From assembly GCA_034509425.1 (NCBI GenBank), contig JAVTVJ010000349.1, positions 1,054,001-1,118,000 on the forward strand: a stretch of DNA of 64,000 nt. Direction: 5' to 3'. Shown piece after piece: positions 25,677 to 38,420 of this stretch. A program made the translations under genes and the position numbers. The notes below the pieces were generated by a model. The model searched no databases, had not been told where the DNA came from, and worked only from the letters and a program-made list of their open reading frames with translations. Every line of letters begins with the position of its first letter. Position 1 is the stretch's first letter. The stretch comes from Eopsaltria australis (lineage: Eukaryota > Chordata > Aves > Passeriformes > Petroicidae).

Positions 25677-26480
25677 TGACTGGTGTTTATATATGTCAGG
25701 TTTATTTTAGAACAATTGCATTGCCAATGAAAACTGGTATGTAGCCCTTTTGGTTGTTATTATCTTTAGTAATATAGCAATGTAAAAGCATAAAATGAAC
25801 ACTTTAGAAAATGTATACTGAAAAGAAAGAGAAGGAGAGGATAAGAGTAGAAGGATACCACTGCCCATGGATCCAGCAGTGAGACTTGATTGTACGTCTC
25901 TTGGTCAGAGTCATGGTTGCCATCTTGGTCTGCTGCAGGTGGGGGAAGGCCATGAAGCACAAGCTCAGTGGGTTAACTTAACTTCAGCTGGTCCAGGTAT
26001 CACCCCTGAGTACGGGCAGTTTACACTGTTGCAGCACTGTGGGTCTTGCACAGTCCTCTGGTGGAAGCCCCTAGAACTGAGTCTGGGTGTGCTTCTAAAG
26101 TCGTTAGTTTATGACACCTTTCAAGACATTGCCTCTAAAGTCAGCATGATTGGGCCAGTTATGCCCCATCAGAAGGAACAAATACCTTCAGGCCTAAGTA
26201 TGAACATCCCTCGTGAATGTAAATGTCCAACACCTTCCTCAGGAAAGGTAGATGGGGGCAGTTTTAGAACTGAGCCAGTTGTGAAACAGGATGACATGAA
26301 CGGTAAAGAGTGTTGCCCTGCCTCTGCAGTGTCCACTTCTTACCTACCTTCTCCCTTACCTGGCTCAAAACCCAGCATACATAAAACTTTCCTTGTCCCC
26401 CTTGGGTGGGTGTGCAAACCTGGCCTGGCAAAGCAGACTACTGCCTCCACAAATGGCAAGAATGTTTTAAGTCTTTAACC
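25677..26480 (-). mobile_element. Tentative degenerate ERV LTR containing a 203-codon open frame
   Basis: The segment goes from a T-rich zone with AATAAA on the - strand (near 25700), through a GAAAAGAAAGAGAAGGAGAGG run and CCACTGCCCATGGATCCAGCAGTGAGAC, into GC-richer sequence. This order resembles the antisense R-to-U3 layout of avian ERV LTRs. A + strand frame of 203 codons (25867-26478) lies in it. It has a PTPSSGKV stretch and scattered Cys but no domain I know. Under the LTR reading the frame is fortuitous. Boundaries and family are uncertain, and no target duplication was found. Confidence 0.35.
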
Positions 26481-28848
26481 ATTTTCATTCCAATCTCTCA
26501 TACCTATAAGTCTGCAAAACCTTTAAGTGCACTGACTTAGGGTATAAAAGAATGTATTTATCTTTCTTTAATGTGAATTGCAATGTCAGCCTAAAGAATG
26601 ATCTTCTGGTATTTCAAGCAGGATGCTATAGAAAAAAATTTATTTGACTCCTAAGATGCCATATTGTAGGAGTGACACCTATTATAACAGAATAAAAGCA
26701 GGTTGGTGTAGAAATCACACCAAGAACTCAGGATATCCACTCATGGCTCAGATAAGTTCATTTCTATGAACCAAATCCAGACCAACTGGAGAAAACAGGA
26801 AAGAGGGATCAAAAGCTTTGTAGTTTTGCACTGTTATAACTTTTCTTTGGTCTTTTTATTGTGGGGTCTTTTTTTAGTTCTCTCATGTAGTGTGAAATGT
26901 TGAGGCTATCTGCTTCTGACTCAACCTGATTTTCCTTTCTTCTGCTAAAAATGCATGCTAGTTTCCAGTAGTTTAGCAAGAAATGTTAGATCCAGGAAAT
27001 ACTGTAGTGCTCTCCAAAAAATCCCCAAAGCCCATCCCTTAAAACAAGAATTCTTTAAATCACTTCTCAAAGAGAGAGAGATATAAGATCAGAAAATATA
27101 TACCCTAAATTAATAATGAACTGTCAGAGAGTACACTCCAGATGTAGGGCAGAAGAGATAACCACTCTAATTTATTAAATAGAACAAGAGGCACATTTCT
27201 CTAAAAACTGCATTGTCTAGTTAAGGTGAGAGAACGTACAAAAGTATGAACACAAGATGTGGCAAGCCTTATGGTAGTTCTGCAATTTGAAGACTGAGGG
27301 GAAAATCAACCTGGTTATTTCTGGAATTGGAGTAAATGAGGTGGAAAAGAATAGGAATATTAGGTTGACAAGTACACAGAAGGTAAAAAGATTAAAGCAA
27401 ACAGCTAATTACCACATGGGAGACAATGTTGCTTAAAATGAAAGGAAGAAATTGCAGAGAGCTTTTTGCTGACTTATGTTGCCTTGACTGTGTGCCTTCA
27501 TCTGTACTTAAAGCTCTTCTTGCTTTGATCTCTGACTCTTCTATTTGATTTCCAAAGCTCACAAGTGGCAAGAGATTGGGAACCACCCAACTGGTGTAAT
27601 TGAAGCATGGAGTTCCTCCTATGTGTTTTTATGTATGAAAGTGGTCTTTAATAAACCTAATTTTGTAAAGAACATCTAGTTCAGTGACACTGCTCTAATA
27701 GTAGGTTGTTTACAGTTATTTCTCTTCTGTAGTTCTGTATGCCAATTAATGAACTATAATTTAATTGTACCCTAAATTTCAAGGGCAAGTTGCTTTTCGT
27801 TTTTGTTTTTTATTTTTTTTATTTTTTTTTTTATTTTCTTTTTTTTGTTGTTGTTGTTGTTTGGTTTTGTTTGTTTGTTTGTTTGTTTTAAACATGTATT
27901 GTCTTAACCACCTAGATAATATAAAAAGGCTTTTTTGGTGGGCATTTGTGTTTGTTTATTTGGGTTTTTTAATGACCTCTTTCAATGTCTAAGATGCTCT
28001 TTCAGGGTGAAATTCGAACAAAAAGCTGGTTTTCAGGCAGGGTTATCCTATCCATACTCTATCATATATCCCTATTGCACAATACAGAAATTAACTAGTG
28101 ATTAGCTAAGCTACTAGTACAGTTCCTTTTCTTGTCGGGCAGTAATTGTGTCTTATGTCTTACTTATGAGAAATTAATCATTAAAAAAACCATCTCAGTA
28201 ATATCAGCCAAGTTTAACAAATTGTGTTTAGTGATGTTTCAGTAAAGGATCTAAACATGTTTCTTCAATCAATGTTACCCTCAAAAATATCCAAATTTTG
28301 GGAAATTGTCTTATAATCAATATTGCGATGTAATTATAGCTTATCCAAAATTCATTTTGTATGGACAGGTAAGACTTCTAGTAAGAGGGGAAATGTAAGA
28401 TAATTTTTCCTGAAGCTCTTAAATGGAAGCGTGGTGACTTTGTTTGTTTTCTAGTCAGTTAATGTTTATCACACTGAACATATGACATCCATGGATTTTC
28501 TGAAGCAGCACCTGGGGGATAGACAGGATAGTCTAAGCCATGTCAAATTGTATGAAGTACATCTGAGTGAGTCAAGGCCTGAGTGTCTACTTCTAGGTGT
28601 CCTTAATTTACCTGCCTTCATCTTAAAATGAGTCCTAACACACAAAAAAATTGTCTTTAGTAGATACAAACAGGTCTTGCACTGCTTTCTGGAGAGCGCA
28701 TAGATGTGTTAACATAGGAGAGTTTTAAAAGTCAAGGACATGTTTGAAATTTTGCAGTGAATGTTCAGAGATGCATCAGGGTAAAGCCCATAATGTGTTT
28801 GCAGTTCAGATATAAAAACATGATGTTTATCATAATGTTCATCACATA
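26481..28848 (+). other. Unique intron just upstream of the CSMD1 exon
   Basis: AT-rich intron. The main feature is a T-rich tract at about 27795-27890 that becomes (TTG)n and then (TTTG)n. No other exon is seen between it and the CSMD1 acceptor. Confidence 0.5.
27846..27889 (+). repeat. (TTG)n/(TTTG)n microsatellite
   Basis: Five TTG units, then GGTTTTG, then five TTTG units, preceded by a 50-bp T-rich run. It lies about 1 kb upstream of the CSMD1 exon, on the sense strand. Confidence 0.9.
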
Positions 28849-29070
<222 letters not shown>

Positions 29071-30829
29071 TGAAATGTAGTGTTTCAATTTTGTTTGTGA
29101 TTTGAGTAATCGGCTGGTATTGCATTAGCCGTGGGGTTTATTTTGTGGCATATTTAAAATGTTACTTTATCATGGCCATAGTTTTGAATTTTAAATTTAA
29201 TTTAAGCTGCTACTGCAATTTCTGATAGAATTTTTTAGCAAAATATGTCAGGTCTCCAAAGCTGGATTCAGAGATTGATTAATTTAAATGGTTTTCTTAT
29301 TATTTCCTAAATGATTTTTTAGAAGCATCTTTAGGCAATGTCTAACTTAAAGGGGTGTAATGATAAAAATGAGAGGAGATATGAATCCTAACTGATCTTG
29401 AAAATGAATCACTAATCTTCTTATTTTGGAAAATAAAAAAGATGGCAATAAAAATATATGTATATATAAAATTTAAAACAAACAAAAAAGCAGTTGAAAC
29501 TTAGTCTGTGGAAGGTGTTAGACTGCAGTGATGACTCAGTTCTTGTTAGAAATAAGGCCAAGCATTTCAAGTGTCTACCAAGAATTATGCTTATGAAACT
29601 GGAATGATAATTTTTGTATAGCTCAAAGTATTAAGGAAATGGTTTTATGAGAACTGCAGCCTTTGTTGAAGTTGGGGAAAGTTAACAGGTACAATGATAT
29701 TAAGTCACTTGTTGGATTATGAGGGTGTTTTGGGTGTAATTCAGGATTGTTTTCAAACTGAGTGTGTGGTGTTGCTTTGGTTGCTTTGGGGTTCTATTTG
29801 TGTTTGGATTCTTTTACTGCTTTTTTTTAATTCATGGAAAATGCAGGGTTTCTAATCCTTAATGTTGTAGAAGGCTCACTGTCAGATTCCTTCTCAAACT
29901 CCAAGTGTTTTTTTTCTATGATTTCATAGATCTAATCCTTGACTGACAGTGTTTATTCTGAAAAATTTGCCTACAATTAGCTGCATGCCTGCAACGTTTT
30001 TATTGATGCAGTTGATGTGAAATGATGGTGGAATGTGGTTTGATGGCAGCTCTTTACTAGGAAGAGAATTTGCAAGTGTGTAAATCCATTACATCGGTCC
30101 CTATTTTAGAGAAAGTCACAGTACCTTAGAGATCACAGGTACCTTCAGATGCTTGGTGCATATTGATTATATTTTTCCTAAAACTGTTGAAACTTTTCCT
30201 TCCTTTACTGACCATGCCGAAGTCTACTCCATATTGATACGTAACATTTTTTCATTTCTCATTCATGTTTTGAAATGATAGTGTTTTTTGAAGTCTCTTC
30301 TTGAATTCAATATGCATATTGAGGGGATTACATAGGTGTGAAAGACAGGGGCATGGGAGATGTCATGAGTAGCTCAAACTTTTTTGTTTTGAGTTTTTCT
30401 CTTTGGGTGGGTAGTTCACAGTATGTCTCTCCTTGGTAGCTATTCACCCCCTTCCTTTGCTCCCCAAAGCCTTATCGCCTGGTAAGTCAGCTAATCAGTC
30501 TCTTATTTTTTAACTAATATGGGGGCTGTGAGAAAAGACTAAGTTTCATTGCAATAGTCTTTATAAGCTTTACTAGGTAAATTGAAAAGGAACATCAGAA
30601 ATCATGAACACACTGGGAACTGTGTGTGTTGCCTCAATAGGAAGCTGCTTTCTATGTACCCCTATTATTCTCTCCTATGAGATGCATGCAATAGCATATT
30701 TCATCCTTTTATGCAATCTGAGCAGTTTGTTTTTCATATTGAAAAGCACAGTCAAAAAGGCTAAAGGACATCTCTTGACTGTCAACTTAGGAACACATGC
30801 ATGGAGCCACAGGCTGTAATATAATGACA

Positions 30830-30872
30830 CTTCCTGCTGGCCTACTTTCTTGTAAAAACACCCAGCAGGAAG
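30830..30872 (+). other. 11-bp perfect inverted repeat (hairpin)
   Basis: CTTCCTGCTGG at 30830-30840 and CCAGCAGGAAG at 30862-30872 are exact reverse complements with a 21-nt loop. Transcribed as CSMD1 intron, it could form a short hairpin. The stem is too short for a typical miRNA precursor. Confidence 0.6.
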
Positions 30873-32964
30873 AGCTGTAATTAACAGTGACAGACAGTAC
30901 TACTTTCTGGTTAAACAACACTGCCCCCTCTCAGATTTAGGGCTGTAAACCTGGCATTGTCAATGAACTTTAAATTGACTTCAAAATGTGGCATCCAGGT
31001 CTGGAAAAAGTGGTGAATGTCACTCAAGTGACAGTGTTTCAGTGTACAGACAGGCGGTGGGTACTGATGGTTCTAGAAGGAATTGTAGCAGTGAGGGGTT
31101 AGGTGATTTTTTGTGAAGGCTTGCAGTGATTTCTGCTGCAATGGCCGGTTGATTTGCCCCATAGTTTAGAAATTTCCATGACTGTTCCCTAAACTAACTG
31201 TTTTTAATAGTGAGAGCTTCTGGCTCCGGTGTCATATGTGATTTTAAGGAAGGTGCTCAGTTTCTCTAGAACAGGGGAATACAGACCAGATATTACCAGT
31301 CAGTTGAAGTTTTTATAATCACTCTGCCAGCTACCCATCCCTGGCTAGTTTGCCTTCCTAAACTATATTCCTATTCCTGGTTTTGGCCAGCTCTTTCATT
31401 CTTCTCTTGAGTAAGTGAATTACTGTTCAGTTGGAAGCAAGGGGAGCATTGAAGTGCTACTGAATGCTGCTGCCAGCTGAGAGTTTGGGATGTTATGGTT
31501 TCAGAATGGAGGGTTTGAAAAACTCAGTAGGGCACTAAACCAGGAAACAAGGCAAGTGAACCACTTAAATGGTGATTGAATGGCCTCTAAAGGTATACAC
31601 ACATTTGGTATCCCTAGCAGAGAGAGAACATTATATCCCCATCCCTGGACTCAGATTCTGACCTGTGCCTTTTACTTAGTATGTTCTTCATTTATGACCT
31701 CAGTTCCTGTACAGCAATGACATAACTGGGTCCTTTGTGTTTTTACAATAGAGAAATAAGAACAAAGCTAGAGAAACCATATTATGGTGCTGTAAGCCCT
31801 TGAAGACTGGTAGCATTTACATGACTTAGCCTGCTGTCACCCATATATCACCCATTTAATATTAACTAAATCAGATCTTTGTGGTAGTAGACCAGAGAGT
31901 TTAACAAGACACTGATGTAGTTGGGCAGTTACTGAAATATAGGTTTCTTCACTTATCATTACTTCATCAAATTTATATGCGTGTCTCTAAGATTCTTTAA
32001 TATTTTTAACTAATACTACTTTAATTTTTCTCAGTGATAACATCAGCACTCTAAATTCTGGTACTGATGGAAACTTGAATTGTTCTTATTTTGTGGAAAT
32101 AAAATTATCTGTGGAAGTTTCAAATATATGATTGTATCAGTGAAAAGAACTATGAATTTCAGAACTAGTAAGTTCAGTTTATACCATCTGTCAATTTAAT
32201 ACGCTAAGTGATTTACTGACCATTACAATCACTGTTTTGTATGTAAACATAATTTTTTAGCAATAGAAGTGGAGAATTAAAGTATAGCTTCTCTTTCTGT
32301 AATACGTGGTTGCTTTTTATAATTGCTGTGGTTTATATCATATGAAATACATTTAAGCTTTGTAGAGACTGCAGAAGGAGAAAACAAAGTACTTGGACTT
32401 GTGCAATTTTGCTTAGTTCCCTGTTAAAATCAGTTTAATTCCTACTTTTCTAGAAGGAAGTTAACAAGCCATTTTTTAAAAAGGTGCTTTGAGGGCTGCA
32501 TACAGAATTAAAAAACCAGCATTGCTGTATCATTGTAATAGTTTTCTTTGGAAAGTCAAAAGTCAGAATTGGTGGACAGTGTTTAAACAACAAGACAGAT
32601 GTACTGGACTTGCTGTTTGTTCATACCTTTCCTTGACCTCTGTTCTACAGCAGCAGCTATTCCTTGCCAGAGAAAGAGCTCATGAATGTCCTTCTATTCT
32701 ACTTGCCCTCAGGCCATATTTCCTTTTTTCTTTTGTTCTTTGATTTCTCAAAGCTTTCTGCTCACACCCAGCATTAACATTTATACTGTCAGTCACCTCA
32801 TCCTCCCTTATGCATCTTCCCAAAGCTTCTTTTTAAATCCCTTTTAACATCAACAGCAGAAAACAGTGATGCAGTTCCATGGTGTAGAGTCTTTGAAGAA
32901 ATTTTCTTTTTTTTTTCACCTCATGCAGGTTTGTGCTTCCTGAGTATCTGTTAAGTGGTGGGAG

Positions 32965-33105
32965 ATTGTTTTATTTTGGTTGGGTTTTGTTTTGTGGGGT
33001 TTTTTTTTGGTTTTTTGTTTGTTTGTTTGTTTGTGGTTTTTTTTGTTGGGTTTTTTTTTGTTTGTTTTTGTTGTTGCTGTATTTGGTTGTTTTTTTTTTT
33101 TTATG
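32965..33105 (+). repeat. T/G-rich low-complexity tract with (TTTG)n
   Basis: About 140 bp almost entirely T and G, with a TTTG run near 33018-33032 and several T8-T12 runs. Open frames across it encode Phe/Leu/Val/Gly-rich peptides and are artefacts of composition. Confidence 0.9.
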
Positions 33106-33660
33106 GTTCAATACTTTCAGCTATATAAAATAAACAAAAGAATGAAATATTTCCCCAACCAACTTAGTATGATTCTGTGAGTTTGCCAAGGTAATTTTCC
33201 CAACACTGTAATTTTTCCAGTCGACATGGACCCCAGTGAAGATAATGGACTTCTGGACTCAAGCAAATGTTTCTTGGGTTTTGCTTGTTTCCTTCCCTCA
33301 AGTACCAAAGTACTTTTTCTGCACTCAATTTTAAGAGTAAAAATTTACTTGTCATTTGGTCAGTGCTTGAATTGCTTCCTACTTGTTCATGAGTCTGGTT
33401 AATGGCTGTGTAGCTCTCCCAACAAACTGTGATACAATGATGAGAGTGGTTACTCTCTGGGAATGGATGAATAATCCAATTAATAATCTGAGGTAAATAT
33501 TTCAAGTTCTCAACAGGAAGCTAAATTGGCAAGAAAATACCAACTTTATGCAACTTGTATGCATAGTAATTCCCTGCTGTTCAGTGTGAGATGAGTAGTC
33601 TCCTGAATCTCTGTGGTTTAGTCATGGGTACTCTTTTATCTTTAGACAATACTTAATTTT

Positions 33661-33765
33661 TATAGAACCATAGAAGATTAGAAGAAACTGTAAAAATCAT
33701 TTATCTCAAAACCCCACGACCACCACCATGGGCAGGGAACCCTTTCATTAGCAGATTCAATCATT
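33661..33765 (-). mobile_element. Short, decayed CR1 3' end
   Basis: TATAGAACCATAGAAGATTAGAAG, then AAAATCATTTATCTCAAAACCCC and ACCATGGGCAGGGAACCCTTTCATTAG, correspond in order to the CR1 terminus, the AAGATCATCTAGTTCCAACCCC box and the GGGCAGGGACACCTTCCACTAG box. Only about 100 bp remain. Confidence 0.75.
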
Positions 33766-35932
33766 GGAATAATTTTGATTGTTCCAGTGATGTAAAACTG
33801 TGAATGACTTGTGAACATAAGTGGAATAGGATATCCAGCTCAGAAAAGCTCCAAAAGATTCTAATGAGTATCTAATATTGAAATTGAGAATTATGCAGTT
33901 CGTTCTGTGTTCTCTTGTGTGGGTTTTGGGAAGGATTCAGTTTGTCACTCCCAAACCTGTATTTTCTATTCTGCTGAGGTTTTTGGAGAAAAAAGCAATG
34001 TAAATACTATGAGTTTAATATTTTTAAATGTTAAAGGCACAAACTGCCTTTTTTTTTTAACTTTTCTTAGGTATGAAAACTTAACTAACATTAATGTTGT
34101 AGTAAAAGATGTTGTTGTTTTAAATATAATATTGACAGTTTTGTCTGTTAGTGTAATTTGCCACAAGTTCTTTTAACAGGCTGATATATTTATGTTTTTA
34201 GTTAAATACCTCTTGCTATTTTGGTAGGCTGTTCTTTTCAAACTGAGACATTTGTTGAACCTTTTATCAATATATGTTTGTGTATGCACTTGATGAAGAA
34301 ACTTTAAATAGTGAAAGCAGAGACTGAAATAGAACTTTTGTTTTTTAAGACTGAAATCTGTAGTTATACCTCTCTGGAGTGGAAGTGATTGTTTTCTGAG
34401 GATGAATTTGGGTATAGATTTCTTTTGTCAACTGCAGTCCCTAAAAAAAATTTTTTTTTTCTTTCTTTAGCAAATTTTCCTTTAAAATAACATCTGTTTG
34501 TAATGCTATCATATAAATGACTATTAATGATGACATACCAAAAATAAATCATAATGCAGTTAAAAAAAAACAACTGATATTTCATGCATCACACCATGTA
34601 GTAGCAGTTAGTAGCAGTTAGTAGCAGCAAAATCTCAGGGCAGAAGAGGTCTAGCAGGGCTGTAAGCCTGTTCTGTAAGACTTCTGCCACCTAATCTAGA
34701 ATATCAATGATTTAGATATCAAAAGAGTTTTAACAATATCAGCTAAAGAAATTTTTTTTTACTCCTACATATATTCAGAAAACTTCTGAAAAATTAAATG
34801 CTGTGTTTGTGATGAGAGATAGGTAAAATAGTCTGCTTGTGTTCTGAAGTATATGAAAGAATCTTCACCAGTTAAAGAAGTGAAATTCCTTTCACTTAAA
34901 AGTTGTGTTTCAGCCATATTCAAAGGACAAGGAGTCAGAAATCTCGAATGCTATTTCCTTAAAATGTCCAAGGGCAGAAATTTCCCAATCAGAAGTTCTA
35001 GAAAATTCTTTCCTAGGAAAGAATTGCACTGTACTGAAAATTGTGATGGAATACAACCTACTGGAATTGTCCGAAAAGTGAAATTACATGTTGTAGGTCT
35101 TATTAACAACCCCTAAATTTTGGATCTAAAGAAGGAATAGCTTTTATGTTAGGACCATGTTAGGATCATTATGTCAGCCAATTTGTAAGCTATGTCAGCT
35201 GTGTTCTGCTTTCCAGCTTTCACTCAGGCTTAATCTTTCCAGCTCGATCCTTAATGAGGGAAAGACACCCTTCTTGTTGCTGGTAGCCCTTATAAAAGGA
35301 GTTACATATTTTAAGATAAGTTCTTGGAACTGTCTTTTTGGCTGCCTCTGATTTTGGAAGGGACTACTTTGTGCCTTCTGGTGACTTACTGATCCATGTA
35401 TGAGCTACTGTGATCTTTGTCCTAGGTGCATGAATCAGTAACAAACATTGTTGGAGGTTCATACCTTGTAATAATTTAGTAGACTTGTAACCTTCCTCCA
35501 CAAAATTCATGCTTCTGCTGCTATTTGAGATCACAAACCCAAAAGAAAAATGTTTTGGTAAAAGTGAGCTTGCTAGAGGGAAATATTAAGGAGTTGGTCC
35601 TCTGCTACTATGAGGTGCCAACCCTAAACCAGAGCAAGACATTCTAGCATGGAAAACGGAAGTGGAAAGTAACAGGATTGTTGTAACAGGATTGTTTCTG
35701 TGTAGCCTAAATAACTTACTACAGTGGTTTGATGTTGCTGCTACATCCTAAGAGAACATCATCCCAACTGCACTGATATCAATATCCTGTTTCATGTTCT
35801 TTCTTGTCTGTTTTCATTGATGTGTGTTTGTATGACTAATATTAACTTGTGAAAAACACTTCAAGAGTGTTTTGAAATGTCACAATTATCTAAGTGCAGT
35901 CATTGCCTCATCTGAATGAGTATTAAGATTAT
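33766..35932 (+). other. Unique intron with a small 10-bp repeat
   Basis: AT-rich intron. GTAGCAGTTA occurs twice in tandem plus a partial third copy at about 34600-34627. An open frame of 87 codons at 34853-35116 has no domain. Nothing else is recognised. Confidence 0.5.
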
Positions 35933-36525
35933 TGTTGTGATTTAACCCCAGGGGGTAGCTGAGCACTACTCAGCCACTTGCTCACCAGACCCACACTGGA
36001 ATGCAGGAGAGAATTGGAAGGGTAAAAGTGAGAAAATTTGTGGGTTGAGATTAAGACATTTTATTAGTTAAAGCAAAATCAGCAAGTGCAAGCAAAGCAA
36101 ACTAAGGATTTAATCCACTGCTCTCTATCAGCAGGCAGGTGTTCAGACATCTCCACAAAAGCAGAACTCCATCATGTGTTAGGTTACCGCGGAAGACAAA
36201 TGCCAAAACTCCAAATATCCCTGAGCAATAGCAGCCGTAGCCAGACTCCACCCCTGCCCATTTGATTGCTGAGCATGACACCATATGGTATAGAATGATC
36301 CTTTGGTCAGTTGAGGTCAGCTGTCCCAGATGTGTTCCCTCCCAACATCTTGTGCACTTCCAGCCTAGTCATTGACAGGACAGAAAAGGCCTTGACACCG
36401 TGTAAGCTCTGCTCAGCAATTTCTGAAAAATCCCTGTATTATCAACACTGTTTTCATCACAATTTCAAAACCCCATTCTAGTTACTATGAAGAAATTCAA
36501 TTCTGTCATAGCTGAAATCAGTAGA
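35933..36525 (-). mobile_element. Solo LTR of an avian ERV (ERVL-like)
   Basis: Starts TGTTGTGATTTAACCCC and ends near GCTGAAATCAGTAGA, a mutated form of the CAGCCAAAACCAGCACA terminus. In between are AGAGAATTGGAAGGGTAAAAGTGAGAAAA, GTTGAGATTAAGACATTTTATTAG (AATAAA on the - strand), CAGGCAGGTGTTCAGACATCTCC, CATATGGTATAGAATGATCC, TTGGTCAG and AAAAGGCCTTGACACCGTGTAAGC. All are phrases I associate with one common avian LTR. At 593 bp it is near full length. Flanking 5-mers ATTAT and AATGT match at three of five positions, so any target duplication has decayed. No internal ERV region is attached. Confidence 0.85.
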
Positions 36526-38420
36526 AATGTGCAGCATGATCTAAAAATCCTGCAGATCAGTGCTGTAGGCAGCTTTAAAAAAGAACCCCAAACAAAGAAG
36601 AAAAAAAACCTAAATAAGCAAACCCCACTCCTACTGAATAGAAATAGACTAACTTTGCCTCTCCTGTTCAAAATACTCTAGTTTTTCTATGTGGTTTTCA
36701 ATTTTTGAAGTTAAAATATATTCTCTTGAAGCTGCAATAATTTGATAAACAAACAAGGTCAAAACTTCCATAATTCTAAAATTGTGTTGGATTTTTTGGG
36801 TTTTTTAAAATTCATCAGTACAAGGAATTTAAGGAATTCATCTCATCTCCCAGTGCTTGTCTGAAACAAGATGTGATTCAACAGAGCTGGCATTTTTGTT
36901 TGTTCTATTTTACAGCCAAATGGGATTTGGTGGAATAACATCTTTTGTTCATAGCCTTGCAGATTTGCTGAAGACAGAATTTTAGCTAAGCAGCCTGTGT
37001 CCTTCCCTACTCAATCCCTATTTATTGTAAACTGCAATTGATGCCAAAAATCAGTATGCCAGTAGTTAAAAAGGAAACCTGTTTTCTGTTCAAACTCCAT
37101 TTTGCCTAAACTTTCAGCTCTGGACTTAGTCTTTTCCTCTTTACCAATGTGGAAATCAAAATACTGTCAGTGTCTTGTGCATGTTGCCAAACTACTCTCA
37201 GGAGACTTTTAATGCATTTATCCCCAGGTTTCTATTTGGTCAAAAAGTTAAATCCTAATTTCTTTTCTAGTTGCTGGATATACTCAGCATTGTTAACTTA
37301 CCTTCAGATGGTCCCAGATGAAATACAACTGTCACTTATCTAGATTTTAATGAATCTGATTATTATTTGCTTCATTTGTGGTCTTATTTGTAAAGCAAGT
37401 TATTTTTTCCTTTGGCTGTCACAAAGTAGGGAAAGTTGTAATGGGCTTTTCAACTCTCGGATAATAAAAATGCATTTTCAGCCATACCAGTTCTGGTTTG
37501 TTGTAGTCTTTATATTGCTTATATTTTTTTGTTATCTCTTTCTCTTAACCTAAAGTAGTATCACTTTTTATTATGAAAGCTGTATTTCTGCCTTAATAAA
37601 AAAGTCTCTGAAACTTACTAAGAGTTACTGTTGATAACTACTTTGTATTTATTATGAATCTGCCTGCAATGGCAAAGCTGACTTAGAGATTTTATGTCTT
37701 TTGCTGCAAAAATAAAAGAAAATGGAAAAATCTCTATCTCATCTGGAATCATTGTTTGCAGATTTTCATTCTTTTTAAAGTGGCAAAAAGTGTAGTGTGA
37801 TGCATGGTTGAACCAGTATTTCTGGAATAAACCCCCATGGGTTATTGGGATAGAAAAGAGGAATTTGGATTTGCTATGTTACTGTTGCCAGCAGCTGTTA
37901 TCCTGGTTAATTAAAGGTTGTATAATTTGCTGTGTTAGATGGATAGTTAGCATATAAATACAGTCACATACCTTGCTTTTCATCTTCTCTTGTATAACTA
38001 AACCATTAATAATTGCACTTTGAATTACTCTGATTTTTATATCCTTCCCATATATTGAAGGTTTCATTTACATAACTTTTTATGTTTTTCTTTAGCAGTT
38101 GGGATAATAAGGCAGATAGATGGAAGTTTGCAACAAAATATACTCATCAAAACAAGCACGTCTAATTTTTTACAAACGTGCTTATCTTGCTTAGTAATGA
38201 AGAAAGTAGCTGGTATGTCACTAATTTATTAATTGTGAGGAAAGGGACTAGGTTACTTGTAGTACATAAAGTAGACACTGCATTTTAACTGAAATGTCTG
38301 AGATTTCTTCAAATCTATCACACAATCCTCACCTGCATGTTTTTGTACTATCTGTTGGACTACTCTATGTATTGCATATCTAAATACTGTTTCTTCATCC
38401 AAGTAATCTCGTTAACTTCA
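36526..38420 (+). other. Unique intron sequence
   Basis: AT-rich intron. An 8-bp inverted repeat, AAGCACGT (38154-38161) and ACGTGCTT (38176-38183), is the only structural item noted. No exon or transposon is seen. Confidence 0.45.
38416..38420 (+). other. Left target-site duplication CTTCA
   Basis: Matches 40166-40170 exactly. The preceding A is also shared but belongs to the ACA terminus on the right side. Confidence 0.8.

Noticed and set aside
25661..26700. AACAGAA repeated on both sides of the 25.7-26.5 kb segment as a target duplication
   Set aside because: With these flanks the element would not end in CA, and a short AT-rich match over 1 kb is easily coincidental.
32933..33180. Hydrophobic open frames resembling membrane segments
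   Set aside because: Phe/Leu/Val-rich only because the DNA is T/G-rich low complexity.
33164..33505. 113-codon - strand open frame as a possible gene
   Set aside because: No domain, splice or promoter support; within the length expected by chance for a 64-kb six-frame search.
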